Part shown: positions 56,616 to 64,000 of the stretch, piece after piece
How the letters are laid out: each line of letters opens with the position of its first letter
Numbering within the stretch: the stretch's first letter is position 1
NCBI RefSeq assembly: GCF_026735165.1
Contig: NZ_JAPQES010000002.1
Location: 313,745 to 377,744, forward strand
Direction of reading: 5' to 3'
DNA length: 64,000 nt
Source: Clostridium ganghwense
GTDB lineage: Bacteria; Bacillota; Clostridia; Clostridiales; Clostridiaceae
The notes under the pieces: generated by a model
What the model was told of the DNA's origin: nothing
What the model saw: the letters and a program-made list of their open reading frames with translations, nothing else
Databases searched by the model: none
Translations under genes and position numbers: made by a program

Positions 56616-58199
56616 TTAATTTCTCCTATATATCTCATAATTAGCATTAGGAAATATATTATCTATTTCTTCAATATTAGAAAGCCATTTAATATCTATG
56701 GAATTTTTAGTTATATCTTCATATAATTTATTAAATCTTTCTACATGTGTATTTACCCTTCTTATGGCATATTCTACTGTAGTATTATTTTTAATAATAA
56801 AAGGCCAATCTGAAGACTCTGCTAACATTAATTCTCTAGCTGCTTGATTTAATGCCCTTTTTTGAATATCCGTAGGTTCTTTATAGGTGTTAGCAAGCCT
56901 TATCATAGATTGTTCACATCTATGTAAATCTTTATATATCCAATGATTTGATGGATTTAACCATACAGAATAATCACTATTTTCTCCCCAACTTGATGGT
57001 GAAGGACTGCAGCACTGAACCATAGGATTTTGTTTTAAATATTCTGAAGGTGTTGTTAACTTGAAATTAGTCCAATCTTCAGAAGCCATACGTATAAACT
57101 GTTCTATGAAATCAGGACCTTCAAACCACCAATGTCCATATAATTCAGTATCATAAGGACAAGTTATTAATGGTGGCACATCCATCTGCTCGCTAGCAAA
57201 CATTATTTGTCTATTTCTACCATCAGCAAAATGTCCTGCATGATCTCTTACTGTTTTCATTGCTATTTCTCTATCATAATACTCTTTATTTTCAGTTTTA
57301 CCAGTTATTTTATAATATTTAATTCCGGTATCAATTCTTATTCCTGCTCTATTTATATATGGTGCGATATATTCCATAGGTGCCTCATAACCTATATCTC
57401 TATAAAATTCTCTATAGTTAAAATCTCCTGGATATCCTAAATAGTTGCTCCACACCTGCTGAGAAGATTCCATATCTCTTCCAAAAGCACATATTCCATT
57501 TGATGTAGATATTGGAGTGTAGGTACCATACTTTGGTCTAGGCGAAGCATTAAGTACAGCTTTATTTTCCGCAATGAAATAATTTATTCCATACTCTTTC
57601 AATATGGAATCAAGAGAATAAGTATAGGCACATTCAGGAAGCCATATTCCTTTTGGGGCATGTCCAATACAATCTATGTATGATTGAACAGCTGTAGCAA
57701 TTTGAGCTTTTATAGTTTCTGGATTTATAGTAAGTAGTGGAAGTAATGCATGAGTTGCTGAACATGTTATTATTTCAAGACATCCTAATTCATCAAATTT
57801 CTTAAACGCATTCATTAATCTTTTGTCATATTTTTTATATGTTTCTAATATATTTTTAAATCTTTCGTTATAAAAATGTGCTAATCCATTTAATTTTTTG
57901 TCATTTTTAGTTCTTATAATCTCTTTTTCTGAAAGCTCTATACATGAATCTAAATATTCTAAATACCTTTCATTTAAATATTCATCTTCAAGCATTGCCA
58001 TAAGAGGCGGTGTAATATTCATAGTTATCTTAAATTCAATTTTATCTTTATTTAAATTATCAAACGCATTTATCAGTGGTATATAACATTCACTCATTGC
58101 CTCAAAAAGCCATCTTTCTTCAAGAGCATCTTCAACATCTGGATGTCTTACATACGGCATATGACTGTGTAGTATTAAGGCAACATATCCTTTTTCCAT
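56616..58199 (-). CDS. GH57 family 1,4-alpha-glucan branching enzyme homologue
   Basis: 527 residues. Starts KGYVALILHSHMPYVRHP, the first conserved region of GH57 branching enzymes. The nucleophile is Glu189 in GIWLPECAYTY, and the acid is the Asp in CPYDTELYGHWWFEGPDF (near 350). The C-terminal DUF1957-like helical region is present. It would create alpha-1,6 branches in glycogen or a related glucan. GGGGGG lies before the ATG. The DUF4912 gene upstream is a usual neighbour, and the pair is probably one operon. Confidence 0.9.
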   Translation of the reverse strand: MEKGYVALILHSHMPYVRHPDVEDALEERWLFEAMSECYIPLINAFDNLNKDKIEFKITMNITPPLMAMLEDEYLNERYLEYLDSCIELSEKEIIRTKNDKKLNGLAHFYNERFKNILETYKKYDKRLMNAFKKFDELGCLEIITCSATHALLPLLTINPETIKAQIATAVQSYIDCIGHAPKGIWLPECAYTYSLDSILKEYGINYFIAENKAVLNASPRPKYGTYTPISTSNGICAFGRDMESSQQVWSNYLGYPGDFNYREFYRDIGYEAPMEYIAPYINRAGIRIDTGIKYYKITGKTENKEYYDREIAMKTVRDHAGHFADGRNRQIMFASEQMDVPPLITCPYDTELYGHWWFEGPDFIEQFIRMASEDWTNFKLTTPSEYLKQNPMVQCCSPSPSSWGENSDYSVWLNPSNHWIYKDLHRCEQSMIRLANTYKEPTDIQKRALNQAARELMLAESSDWPFIIKNNTTVEYAIRRVNTHVERFNKLYEDITKNSIDIKWLSNIEEIDNIFPNANYEIYRRN

Positions 58200-58307
58200 A
58201 TTTATCCCCCCGCTAGTTTATTTATGATGAAGCATTTATATCTTCTTTTGATACTTCATTAAAATATTCTTCAAAATATTCATTATAATAATTTTTTTCT
58301 CCTATAA

Positions 58308-58829
58308 TTATTGATTCATACATTTGATGTTTTTTTTTTTAACCATAAATGGATAAGGTTTTGGTTCATTTCGTTTCATTTTACACTCATCATTTTCATT
58401 ATAAGTAGGAAGTACTGTATCTGGTTTTTCTTTATATTCTTGAGAAAGATCTACATAATATACATCTCTATCACCAGATTGTCTGTCTCTTGGTGTTGTT
58501 ATTGTATTTGAAACTGATATTGCAACAAATTTATCATCAGGAAGCATTCTTCCTAACTTCACAAAAACATCCATATCATCTTTATTAAGATTTATGTACC
58601 AATTATTTGCAAAAGCATCTAAATAAATAGTCTCTATTTCTTTAGCTATTCCTTCATCTACTTCATACATCTTCAAAACTGGCTTTGAATTTTCCCAAGC
58701 ATTCTCTCCATATATATCTTCAAAATTCTTCACCGTCAAGGGTGAAATATTATAATAGCAAAATACCTTATAGGCGCTTTGTACCATTAAAATTATTGAA
58801 GATTTTTCATCCAAATTCACATTTATCAC
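58308..58829 (-). CDS. DUF4912 protein, 3' end probably frameshifted at an A11 run
   Basis: 173 residues as read, with the DUF4912 pattern (AYKVFCYYNISPLTVKNFED, YINLNKDDMDVFVKLGRML). The function is unknown; it is often near polysaccharide enzymes. After MVKKK the coding frame crosses eleven A (58330-58340) and stops at 58308. With one more A the frame would continue as HQMYESIIIGEKNYYNEYFE and on to a stop at 58222, just before the GH57 ribosome site. Either slippage, phase variation or a sequencing error is possible. Confidence 0.8.
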   Translation of the reverse strand: MINVNLDEKSSIILMVQSAYKVFCYYNISPLTVKNFEDIYGENAWENSKPVLKMYEVDEGIAKEIETIYLDAFANNWYINLNKDDMDVFVKLGRMLPDDKFVAISVSNTITTPRDRQSGDRDVYYVDLSQEYKEKPDTVLPTYNENDECKMKRNEPKPYPFMVKKKNIKCMNQ

Positions 58830-58971
58830 CTCTTAAACCATATAATTTATTTAATTATACCTTATAATGGAAATTTTGTCACTTATTTAATGTTATTTTT
58901 TGTATTTTATCCTTTAACTTGTAAATGTTGCATAAAATAATATAGATAATAATTTATATAGGAGATTTTAT

Positions 58972-59340
58972 ATGTTTAAAAAACGTATTAATTCTAATTT
59001 TTTAAAACTTCTTTTAATACTAATATTAATACTTATAATAGAATTTATTTTAATTTACAGAGGATATAAACAAGGTAATTGTCAAACTTATACTTCTACT
59101 ATTCAAAACTATGACCCTAAAAGACCTATTGTTATAGTAGTAGATGTATGTGACAGCATCATTACTGTTTTACAAGATGAGAAAGTATTAAAAACATATA
59201 CAATAGCTAGTGGAAAACCTTCTACTCCATCCCCTGTTGGTACCTGGACTATTGTAAACAAAGGAATTTGGGGTGAAGGCTTTGGAGGAAGATGGATGGG
59301 GTTTAATGTACCCTGGGGTAAATACGTTTTGGAATACTAA
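58972..59340 (+). pseudogene. L,D-transpeptidase (YkuD) gene cut by a recombinase element
   Basis: The 122 residues comprise an N-terminal TM anchor (about 11-29) and the first part of the YkuD domain (PIVIVVDVCDSIITVLQDEK, YTIASGKPSTPSPVGTWTI, FGGRWMGFNVPWGKY). The catalytic HG ... SxGCxR part should follow WGKY but is missing: the frame ends in VLEY and a stop that overlaps the recombinase gene. The intact enzyme would cross-link peptidoglycan or exchange D-amino acids. The 3' half is not in the window. Confidence 0.85.
59318..59340. other. Probable left attachment junction of the recombinase element
   Basis: Similarity to L,D-transpeptidase ends just after GGGGTAAATACG, and the recombinase stop lies at 59337. 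The crossover must be in this short stretch. The matching right junction and the restored 3' half would lie beyond position 64000. Confidence 0.55.
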
Positions 59341-60914
59341 AAAGGTAACTTGAATTTATAAAATATCTTTATTTTCTTATTTTCATATATTTCTATCTTA
59401 TCTATTAACTTAGATAATGTTAATTTATCAGGCTCATCCATCTTTAAAAGCTCCTCAACCAAGTTTTTAAACATGTCTTTATTTCCGCTCTCTTCTTCCT
59501 GTTTTTTTATGATCTCCTTAAGCCTTACTCCTTCACCCTTTAATTTTTTCTGTTCCTTTAAATACTCATCGGTAAAATTATTAAACATCTCTTCTGAAAT
59601 CTTACCTAGATACTTATCTTCTAACATCTTTTTCAAAAAAATTTGTATCTCTCCTAAACGTTTATCTATCCGTCTTAACTCAGATTTTATATTTGCCTTT
59701 TTAGTATTCTTAGCCTTAGCTTCTTCCGCGACCTTTATTAATCTTTCCTTATCTATATAAGCATTTAGAATACTTTTCAAATCTTTTAGAACACTCTCGA
59801 TTAGCTCATTTTCTTTTATGGAGTGCCTTGTACAAGTATGAAATCTTTTATATGCTGCACAAATGCAGTAACTCTCTCCTTTTGGTGTTTTGGTATAAGT
59901 CATCCTTCCACCACAATCTCCACAAAATATTAATCCTGAAAGTATATGCTTACTTATTTTAGTATTGTATTGCCTATTTCCCTTTACACTAATCAATCTC
60001 TGAATAGCTTCAAATGTCTCATTACTAACTATTGCCTCATGGGAATCTTCAACAGTTATCCACTCTTCTACACTCATGGACTTTAGTTTTTTTATCTTAT
60101 AATTAATTTTCTTATATTTATTCTGCGTAACATTCCCTGCATAGGTTGGATTTTTCAATATGTTTCTTACTACCTCTGGTGTCCAAAAACAGTACTTAGA
60201 CCTTACATTATTGTAATTAGGATTTTGAAGTTTCTTATAAGCTGCTGGACACAAAATACTTTCTTTGTTTAATTTATTTGCTATTTTAGAAAATCCATAA
60301 CCTTTTCCTTCTCCCTCTCCATTAAGATACATAGCAAATATTCTATTTACAATGTAAGCTGCTTCTTCATCAATAATAAGATGGTTCTTATCCTTAGGAT
60401 CTTTTTTATAACCATAAGGTGCAAAAGCTCCTATATATTTTCCCTGCTGTCTTTTTAAGTTCATAGTAGTTCTTACCTTCTGAGATATATCCCTTGCATA
60501 ATAGTCATTAACAACAAGCTTAAAAGGCAGCATAACATTATTATCATTAATAAAGCTGTCCATATTATCATTGACAGCAACAAATCTTACATCATTTTCT
60601 GGGAAATATTTTTCAAGAATCTCACCTGTGGTAATATAATCCCTTCCAAGTCTTGATAAATCCTTGGTAATTACCATGTTTATTTTTTTATCTTCTATAT
60701 CCTTAAGTAATTCTTTAAAACCAGGCCTATCAAAATTGGTACCTGTATAACCGTCATCCTGATAAATTTTCACCAAGTTTAATCCTTTGTCTCTTACATA
60801 CTTGGTTAAAAATTCTTTCTGGTTTTGTATACTCTCTGATTCTACAACTTCCTTTTGTTCATCTTCACGGGAAAGTCTTACATATATTCCTACCTTGTAG
60901 TTGTTATCTACCAT
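59337..60914 (-). CDS. Large serine recombinase
   Basis: 525 residues: resolvase catalytic domain (GIYVRLSREDEQ with Ser15, ITKDLSRLGRDYITTGEIL), Recombinase domain (PFGY-like APYGYKKDPKD, ILKNPTYAGNV), zinc ribbon (FCGDCGGRMTYTK ... CAAYKRFHTC) and a long coiled coil near the end. Such enzymes integrate and excise phages, ICEs and skin-like elements. It reads toward the junction with the disrupted L,D-transpeptidase gene, as expected for an integrase at one end of its element. AGGAGG lies upstream. Confidence 0.95.
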   Translation of the reverse strand: MVDNNYKVGIYVRLSREDEQKEVVESESIQNQKEFLTKYVRDKGLNLVKIYQDDGYTGTNFDRPGFKELLKDIEDKKINMVITKDLSRLGRDYITTGEILEKYFPENDVRFVAVNDNMDSFINDNNVMLPFKLVVNDYYARDISQKVRTTMNLKRQQGKYIGAFAPYGYKKDPKDKNHLIIDEEAAYIVNRIFAMYLNGEGEGKGYGFSKIANKLNKESILCPAAYKKLQNPNYNNVRSKYCFWTPEVVRNILKNPTYAGNVTQNKYKKINYKIKKLKSMSVEEWITVEDSHEAIVSNETFEAIQRLISVKGNRQYNTKISKHILSGLIFCGDCGGRMTYTKTPKGESYCICAAYKRFHTCTRHSIKENELIESVLKDLKSILNAYIDKERLIKVAEEAKAKNTKKANIKSELRRIDKRLGEIQIFLKKMLEDKYLGKISEEMFNNFTDEYLKEQKKLKGEGVRLKEIIKKQEEESGNKDMFKNLVEELLKMDEPDKLTLSKLIDKIEIYENKKIKIFYKFKLPF

Positions 60915-60984
60915 ACAGTAACTTTTCCTCCTCTATTGATAGATAACTACCTGCCATACCATTAATATGCCACCTAATAAACAT
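60904..60984 (-). CDS. Possible 26-residue frame overlapping the recombinase start
   Basis: MFIRWHINGMAG ... EEEKLLYGR ends inside the first codons of the recombinase gene in another frame and contains its ribosome site, so it could couple translation. The protein-like wording continues upstream (WGNVPHIT) without a start. Real expression is uncertain. Confidence 0.3.
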   Translation of the reverse strand: MFIRWHINGMAGSYLSIEEEKLLYGR

Positions 60985-61000
60985 AGTTATATGTGGAACA

Positions 61001-61132
61001 TTACCCCATCTTAAGTTTAAGAATTTCTTCCACAATTTGCTGTAATGTTTTTCCCGTTTTATTCTTATAAACCCTCTCTATCTTTATTTTATTTTCTTCA
61101 CTTTTGCTGAGAGTCTTTTTTTTCTGTTTCAA
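61001..61132 (-). CDS. Small basic protein upstream of the recombinase (43 aa)
   Basis: Starts at TTG and reads KQKKKTLSKSEENKIKIERV ... NKTGKTLQQIVEEILKLKMG. It is charged, helical, and resembles short element-encoded proteins near clostridial serine recombinases, but I recognise no named family. No strong ribosome site was found. The rest of 60985-61346 holds a weak minus-strand hairpin (61221-61255) and nothing else clear. Confidence 0.4.
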   Translation of the reverse strand: MKQKKKTLSKSEENKIKIERVYKNKTGKTLQQIVEEILKLKMG

Positions 61133-61346
61133 TATATAACACCACTTATAATTGCTCTACTATATTAGATATGAAATAGGGACAAGTTTTAAAACTCTTT
61201 GAGAGATTATTACTGATTTTTAGAAATAAAAAAATCCCACCACAACACCTATGATGGAATATACTATTAATTCATACCTTCTTTAATTTTTTAGTAAGTA
61301 TTATTTTCCCTAATGCTGTCAATAATTCATAACAGGAGGGATTCAT

Positions 61347-61799
61347 ATGTCTGATATTTACGAAACTTTCGGTACTACTGTTAAAAAGTATAGAAAAACA
61401 AAAGGCTACTCAACTCAAAAATTATCTAAAAAACTTGGTATATCTGTAGGGTTACTTAATAACATTGAAAATGCTAAGAGCGATATATTTAAAATTAAGT
61501 TACTAAGAGATCTTGCCAACGAACTCAATGCTCCTTTAATTGAACTAATTCAAAATAAGTCTGCAGCTGTTAATGATATGTCTTTTGATTTCAAACAAAA
61601 TCAACTAAAAATAGATTTAGCAACTGAGAATATTCATAATATAGACTTATTAAATAACTATATAACTCTAATTATAGAAACATTTTTAAAAAATTTATCA
61701 GAATATGAATACAATACTGAAGCTATTGAAGTCATAGGAAATCACCTTCTATATGAGTTAGATTCATTAAATAAAATAAAAAAATTAGACCACACTTGA
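61347..61799 (+). CDS. XRE-family helix-turn-helix regulator (150 aa)
   Basis: Residues 10-62 form a lambda-repressor-type HTH (KYRKTKGYSTQKLSKKLGIS, then LLNNIEN). The C-terminal 85 residues are helical and may form the dimer interface. AGGAGG precedes the ATG. It is divergent from the recombinase gene and probably controls the element. It is followed by a terminator. Confidence 0.85.
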   Translation: MSDIYETFGTTVKKYRKTKGYSTQKLSKKLGISVGLLNNIENAKSDIFKIKLLRDLANELNAPLIELIQNKSAAVNDMSFDFKQNQLKIDLATENIHNIDLLNNYITLIIETFLKNLSEYEYNTEAIEVIGNHLLYELDSLNKIKKLDHT

Positions 61800-61803
61800 A
61801 AAT

Positions 61804-61836
61804 AATAAAAGTGCTGTAAAAATCAGCACTTTTATT
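61804..61836 (+). terminator. Terminator of the XRE regulator gene
   Basis: AATAAAAGTGCTG/CAGCACTTTTATT, 13-bp stem with a 7-base loop, T-rich end. Confidence 0.85.
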
Positions 61837-61878
61837 ATTTTCAATCCCCTAATTTATATGTATCCTTTATGTGATACT

Positions 61879-62470
61879 CTTTTGCTATTATGTCTTAACT
61901 ACTTCTTTGCTTTTTAATCTTTTACATAGTGATTTAAGGAAAGTATGAATTATTAATAAATCACTACTTCTTACACAAACTATAATACAAGGAGTTGATT
62001 TTATGAAAAAAATATTTATCCCAGTATTATTAATAATATTAATAAGTTTTAGTTCAAAAAATGTTTATTCATATACTAGTTCTTATACCAAGCAAATGAA
62101 GGATACTAATCAACAAGAACTATACAAAGGAAGTCTATTGTCTCTTTTATATCCATATATCTCTGATGAAGTAGATAAATATTATGGTTACCCTAAACAA
62201 TTTGATTTATGGGATGCAAAAATATTAAGTATCAAAAAAACACCTGAAAGATTTGAGTATGAAATAACAGTACAAGTAGAAACCTTTACTGGGCCACATA
62301 ACCCTCCAAGAGGTATAGAAACTATAACTATACTAACAAGTCCAACGGGAACTAAAGCTATTAATTTTAAGCATGAGATACAATAAACTTTTTAAACCAA
62401 TACACTATAGGATAATATTAAGACGCAATATTTTGCTATTACGACTTAACTACTTCCTTAATTATTAATT
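61879..62470. repeat. Pair of about 40-bp direct repeats flanking the DUF3888 gene
   Basis: TTTTGCTATTATGTCTTAAC plus TACTTC (61880-61905) recurs as TTTTGCTATTACGACTTAAC plus TACTTC (62431-62456), with looser similarity beyond. The gene at 62003-62386 lies between them, so it may have been inserted or duplicated as a unit. Confidence 0.55.
62003..62386 (+). CDS. Secreted DUF3888 protein
   Basis: 127 residues with a Sec signal peptide (about 1-23, KKIFIPVLLIILISFSSKNV) and the DUF3888 pattern (ELYKGSLLSLLYPYISDEVD, YYGYPKQFDLWDAKILSIKK, FEYEITVQVETFTGPHNPPR). This small exported family occurs in Bacillus and Clostridium; the function is unknown. AAGGAG lies upstream. Confidence 0.8.
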   Translation: MKKIFIPVLLIILISFSSKNVYSYTSSYTKQMKDTNQQELYKGSLLSLLYPYISDEVDKYYGYPKQFDLWDAKILSIKKTPERFEYEITVQVETFTGPHNPPRGIETITILTSPTGTKAINFKHEIQ

Positions 62471-62522
62471 TTTTAAACCTTCATTTAAAAATAGATTGTA
62501 TTCACATGTATACAAATTATGC

Positions 62523-62705
62523 TCATTTTGTTTGCTTGTTATCATTTTTCGATCTAAGACGACCAATAATGATTAGTGCTATTGCGATCAATAGTGCTGG
62601 GATTGCAATCCAATCCGATAATGGTGCAATAAACTTATCTATTAATACATATATAACAAACATTAGAAGTCCAATATTAAGTAAAGGTGACATGTTTTTT
62701 TTCAT
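62523..62705 (-). CDS. Small membrane protein (60 aa)
   Basis: Two TM helices (about 7-24 and 33-48) and a polar tail RLRSKNDNKQTK. GGAGG is seen before the start at 62705. No family recognised. Confidence 0.6.
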   Translation of the reverse strand: MKKNMSPLLNIGLLMFVIYVLIDKFIAPLSDWIAIPALLIAIALIIIGRLRSKNDNKQTK

Positions 62706-62971
62706 ATTGTTACCTCCTTAAAATATAAACAATGTTTACCTCACAACTTTTTAAAATTTTGTCATAACTCATTACATCCTCTTTATAAGTCATTTTCTGA
62801 AAATTGCTACGCAATTTCTTTAAATTGTTCAACAGCAATACATATTTTTCATAAACCAAGAAAGCAAAATTATGGGTATAAAATAATTTAAATAACCTTT
62901 TTTGTTATTTTGAGCAACTACTAATGCTATTTAAGCCTACAAATAATAGTACCATATCGAACATTTTGAAT

Positions 62972-63412
62972 TTAATTACGCTTATCATGATAAAAATAAG
63001 CAATCATGTCAGAAAATATAGAAATATTCCAAATTATACCCAAACCAACAATCATACCAATAATACCGTTGATTTTAGTAAAATACCATACAATCATTAA
63101 TATTATCATTAAAGCGCAGCAAAAATACTGTGTAATTTTTAATGAAGTTTGTGAAGCTTTTAAAACAATAAATTTTTCTCTTTCATCATCCTGCTGCTCA
63201 TCTTCTCTTGTTTTTTTATAATCTAAACTTCGGTTAATAGAAGTAAAACCAATGGCTAATAATAAAATAATACCTATAATACTCTTTATCATTTTCGCCA
63301 TTTTCATATCATTGTAATAACTTGGAATTAAAAAAAACATACCAACCATAGCTAAACATAAGGAAACTATGCCTGACCAAAAGCCTTTCGTATTATAAAT
63401 TTTTTTCTTCAT
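62972..63412 (-). CDS. DUF2178/DUF3796-like membrane protein
   Basis: 146 residues, four TM helices in two pairs, with the charged cytoplasmic motif DEQQDDEREKFIVLKASQTS between them, as in DUF2178-like proteins often encoded after a small XRE regulator. Its start overlaps the regulator gene by 20 bases. The function is unknown; a two-gene sensor/repressor unit is possible. The interval 62706-62971 shows no gene. Confidence 0.72.
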   Translation of the reverse strand: MKKKIYNTKGFWSGIVSLCLAMVGMFFLIPSYYNDMKMAKMIKSIIGIILLLAIGFTSINRSLDYKKTREDEQQDDEREKFIVLKASQTSLKITQYFCCALMIILMIVWYFTKINGIIGMIVGLGIIWNISIFSDMIAYFYHDKRN

Positions 63413-63614
63413 TCTCCAAATTCTCCTTTAAACAATATAAATTTTCAATTGTAGTATTAAAAACACAAGCTATTTTATATGCCAACATAATAGATGGATT
63501 ATATTGGCCTTTTTCAAGTGAGATAATTGTTCTTGAAGAAACATAAACCAAATCAGCTAATTGCTGTTGTGTCATATTTGTAGCAGTTCTCAACTCTTTT
63601 ATTTTGTTTTTCAA
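63393..63614 (-). CDS. Small XRE-family repressor
   Basis: About 73 residues from the TTG at 63614, chosen because AGGGAGG lies nearby; the longer reading from 63659 would start within the operator. HTH: KELRTATNMTQQQLADLVYV and SSRTIISLEKGQYNPSIMLA. It resembles the YozG/PBSX-type 65-75-residue regulators that pair with a membrane protein. Two palindromic operators at its promoter suggest autoregulation. Confidence 0.85.
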   Translation of the reverse strand: MKNKIKELRTATNMTQQQLADLVYVSSRTIISLEKGQYNPSIMLAYKIACVFNTTIENLYCLKENLENEEKNL

Positions 63615-63634
63615 AAATATACCTCCCTGTATAT

Positions 63635-63694
63635 ATGAAGTACACTTCACATGAAGCACACTTCATATTATAGTAATTAATTCCATTTTGTCAA
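63635..63694 (-). promoter_or_regulatory. Promoter and tandem operators of the small XRE repressor
   Basis: Minus-strand TTGACA (63694-63689), 16-base spacer, TATAAT (63672-63667), followed by two adjacent 16-bp near-palindromes ATGAAGCACACTTCAT (63651-63666) and ATGAAGTACACTTCAC (63635-63650). Bound repressor would cover the transcription start. Confidence 0.8.
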
Positions 63695-63700
63695 GAAAAA

Positions 63701-63740
63701 AAATAACAGAAAGTTATTTAATTACAACTTTCTGTTATTT
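63701..63740 (-). terminator. Terminator of a gene beyond the right edge
   Basis: AAATAACAGAAAGTT/AACTTTCTGTTATTT, 15-bp perfect stem, followed on the minus strand by T8. It lies just upstream of the repressor promoter. Confidence 0.85.
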
Positions 63741-64000
63741 ACACTTTGCTCCAACAATCTATATAAACCTTCCGTTTTACTCAAGTCCTTTTAAACATTG
63801 TAAATAATTATTTCACAATATCTTTATGTTGTTCAACAACAATTTATATCTAAGCTCCATCTGTTATGACATCAGGGGTCATAATATCTTCACATTCTTT
63901 AACATGTAACCATTATATATAAAATCTATGTAATAATATTATCTTGTTATAATAATTCTAAACTATAGCATCAATTGAATAAATGGCAATAAAGTAAATG
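63741..64000. other. Right end of the window, no gene seen
   Basis: AT-rich sequence without a convincing reading frame, repeat or regulatory site. No attachment site or L,D-transpeptidase 3' end was found here, so the recombinase element continues past the window. Confidence 0.6.

Noticed and set aside
61221-61255. GU-rich minus-strand hairpin followed by T7
   Set aside because: Could be a terminator, but no minus-strand gene feeds into it within the window; left uncalled.

Overview
The window is AT-rich DNA (GC well under one third) with strong AGGAGG-type ribosome sites, sigma-A-like promoters, a CIRCE heat-shock element, a giant two-ASKHA CoA-enzyme activase and several clostridial families. 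This fits a Clostridium sensu stricto (Bacillota) chromosome. A C. botulinum/C. sporogenes-like background is plausible, but nothing here settles the species. No rRNA, tRNA or CRISPR array was seen.

Left part (1-8.8 kb): an arsenic operon (arsR-arsD-arsA) with its operator inside the promoter; htpG behind a consensus promoter plus a perfect CIRCE; a sodium-dependent amino-acid symporter with a 35-residue partner (MetS type), preceded by a long leader whose segments can pair in mutually exclusive ways; and a GNAT acetyltransferase/TPR membrane protein pair. Antimicrobial-peptide sensing and export (9-23 kb): three ABC modules, each with two-component genes next to it: an FtsX-type permease/ATPase behind tandem RR-HK-RR-HK genes, a divergent lantibiotic-immunity-type ATPase with two permeases, and a BcrA-type ATPase with two permeases behind RR-HK. 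Each ATPase gene has an inverted repeat just upstream.

Accessory region (23-44 kb): a MATE remnant, an esterase divergent from an AraC regulator, a secreted protein with three repeated domains, transposase debris, a 1130-residue protein with three AAA modules plus a degenerate N-terminal one, and a mosaic of Rhs polymorphic-toxin cassettes. In that mosaic Rhs fragments, toxin tips and small membrane proteins (probable immunity proteins) alternate with partial copies of the 5' end of a neighbouring ABC substrate-binding lipoprotein gene. An ECF sigma/anti-sigma pair with a cysteine-containing 12-residue-repeat exported protein sits inside the mosaic.

Right part (44-59 kb): the intact NMT1/TauA-like binding protein, the 1430-residue activase on the other strand, the matching ATPase and permease, a TPR protein, an orphan GHKL histidine kinase, a CvpA-like/transglutaminase membrane protein, recX, an M16 peptidase, and a GH57 branching-enzyme homologue behind a DUF4912 gene that seems frameshifted in an A11 run. 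From 59.3 kb a serine-recombinase element interrupts an L,D-transpeptidase gene. Its cargo up to the window end is XRE regulators, a DUF3888 protein and small membrane proteins. The right end of the element lies outside the window.
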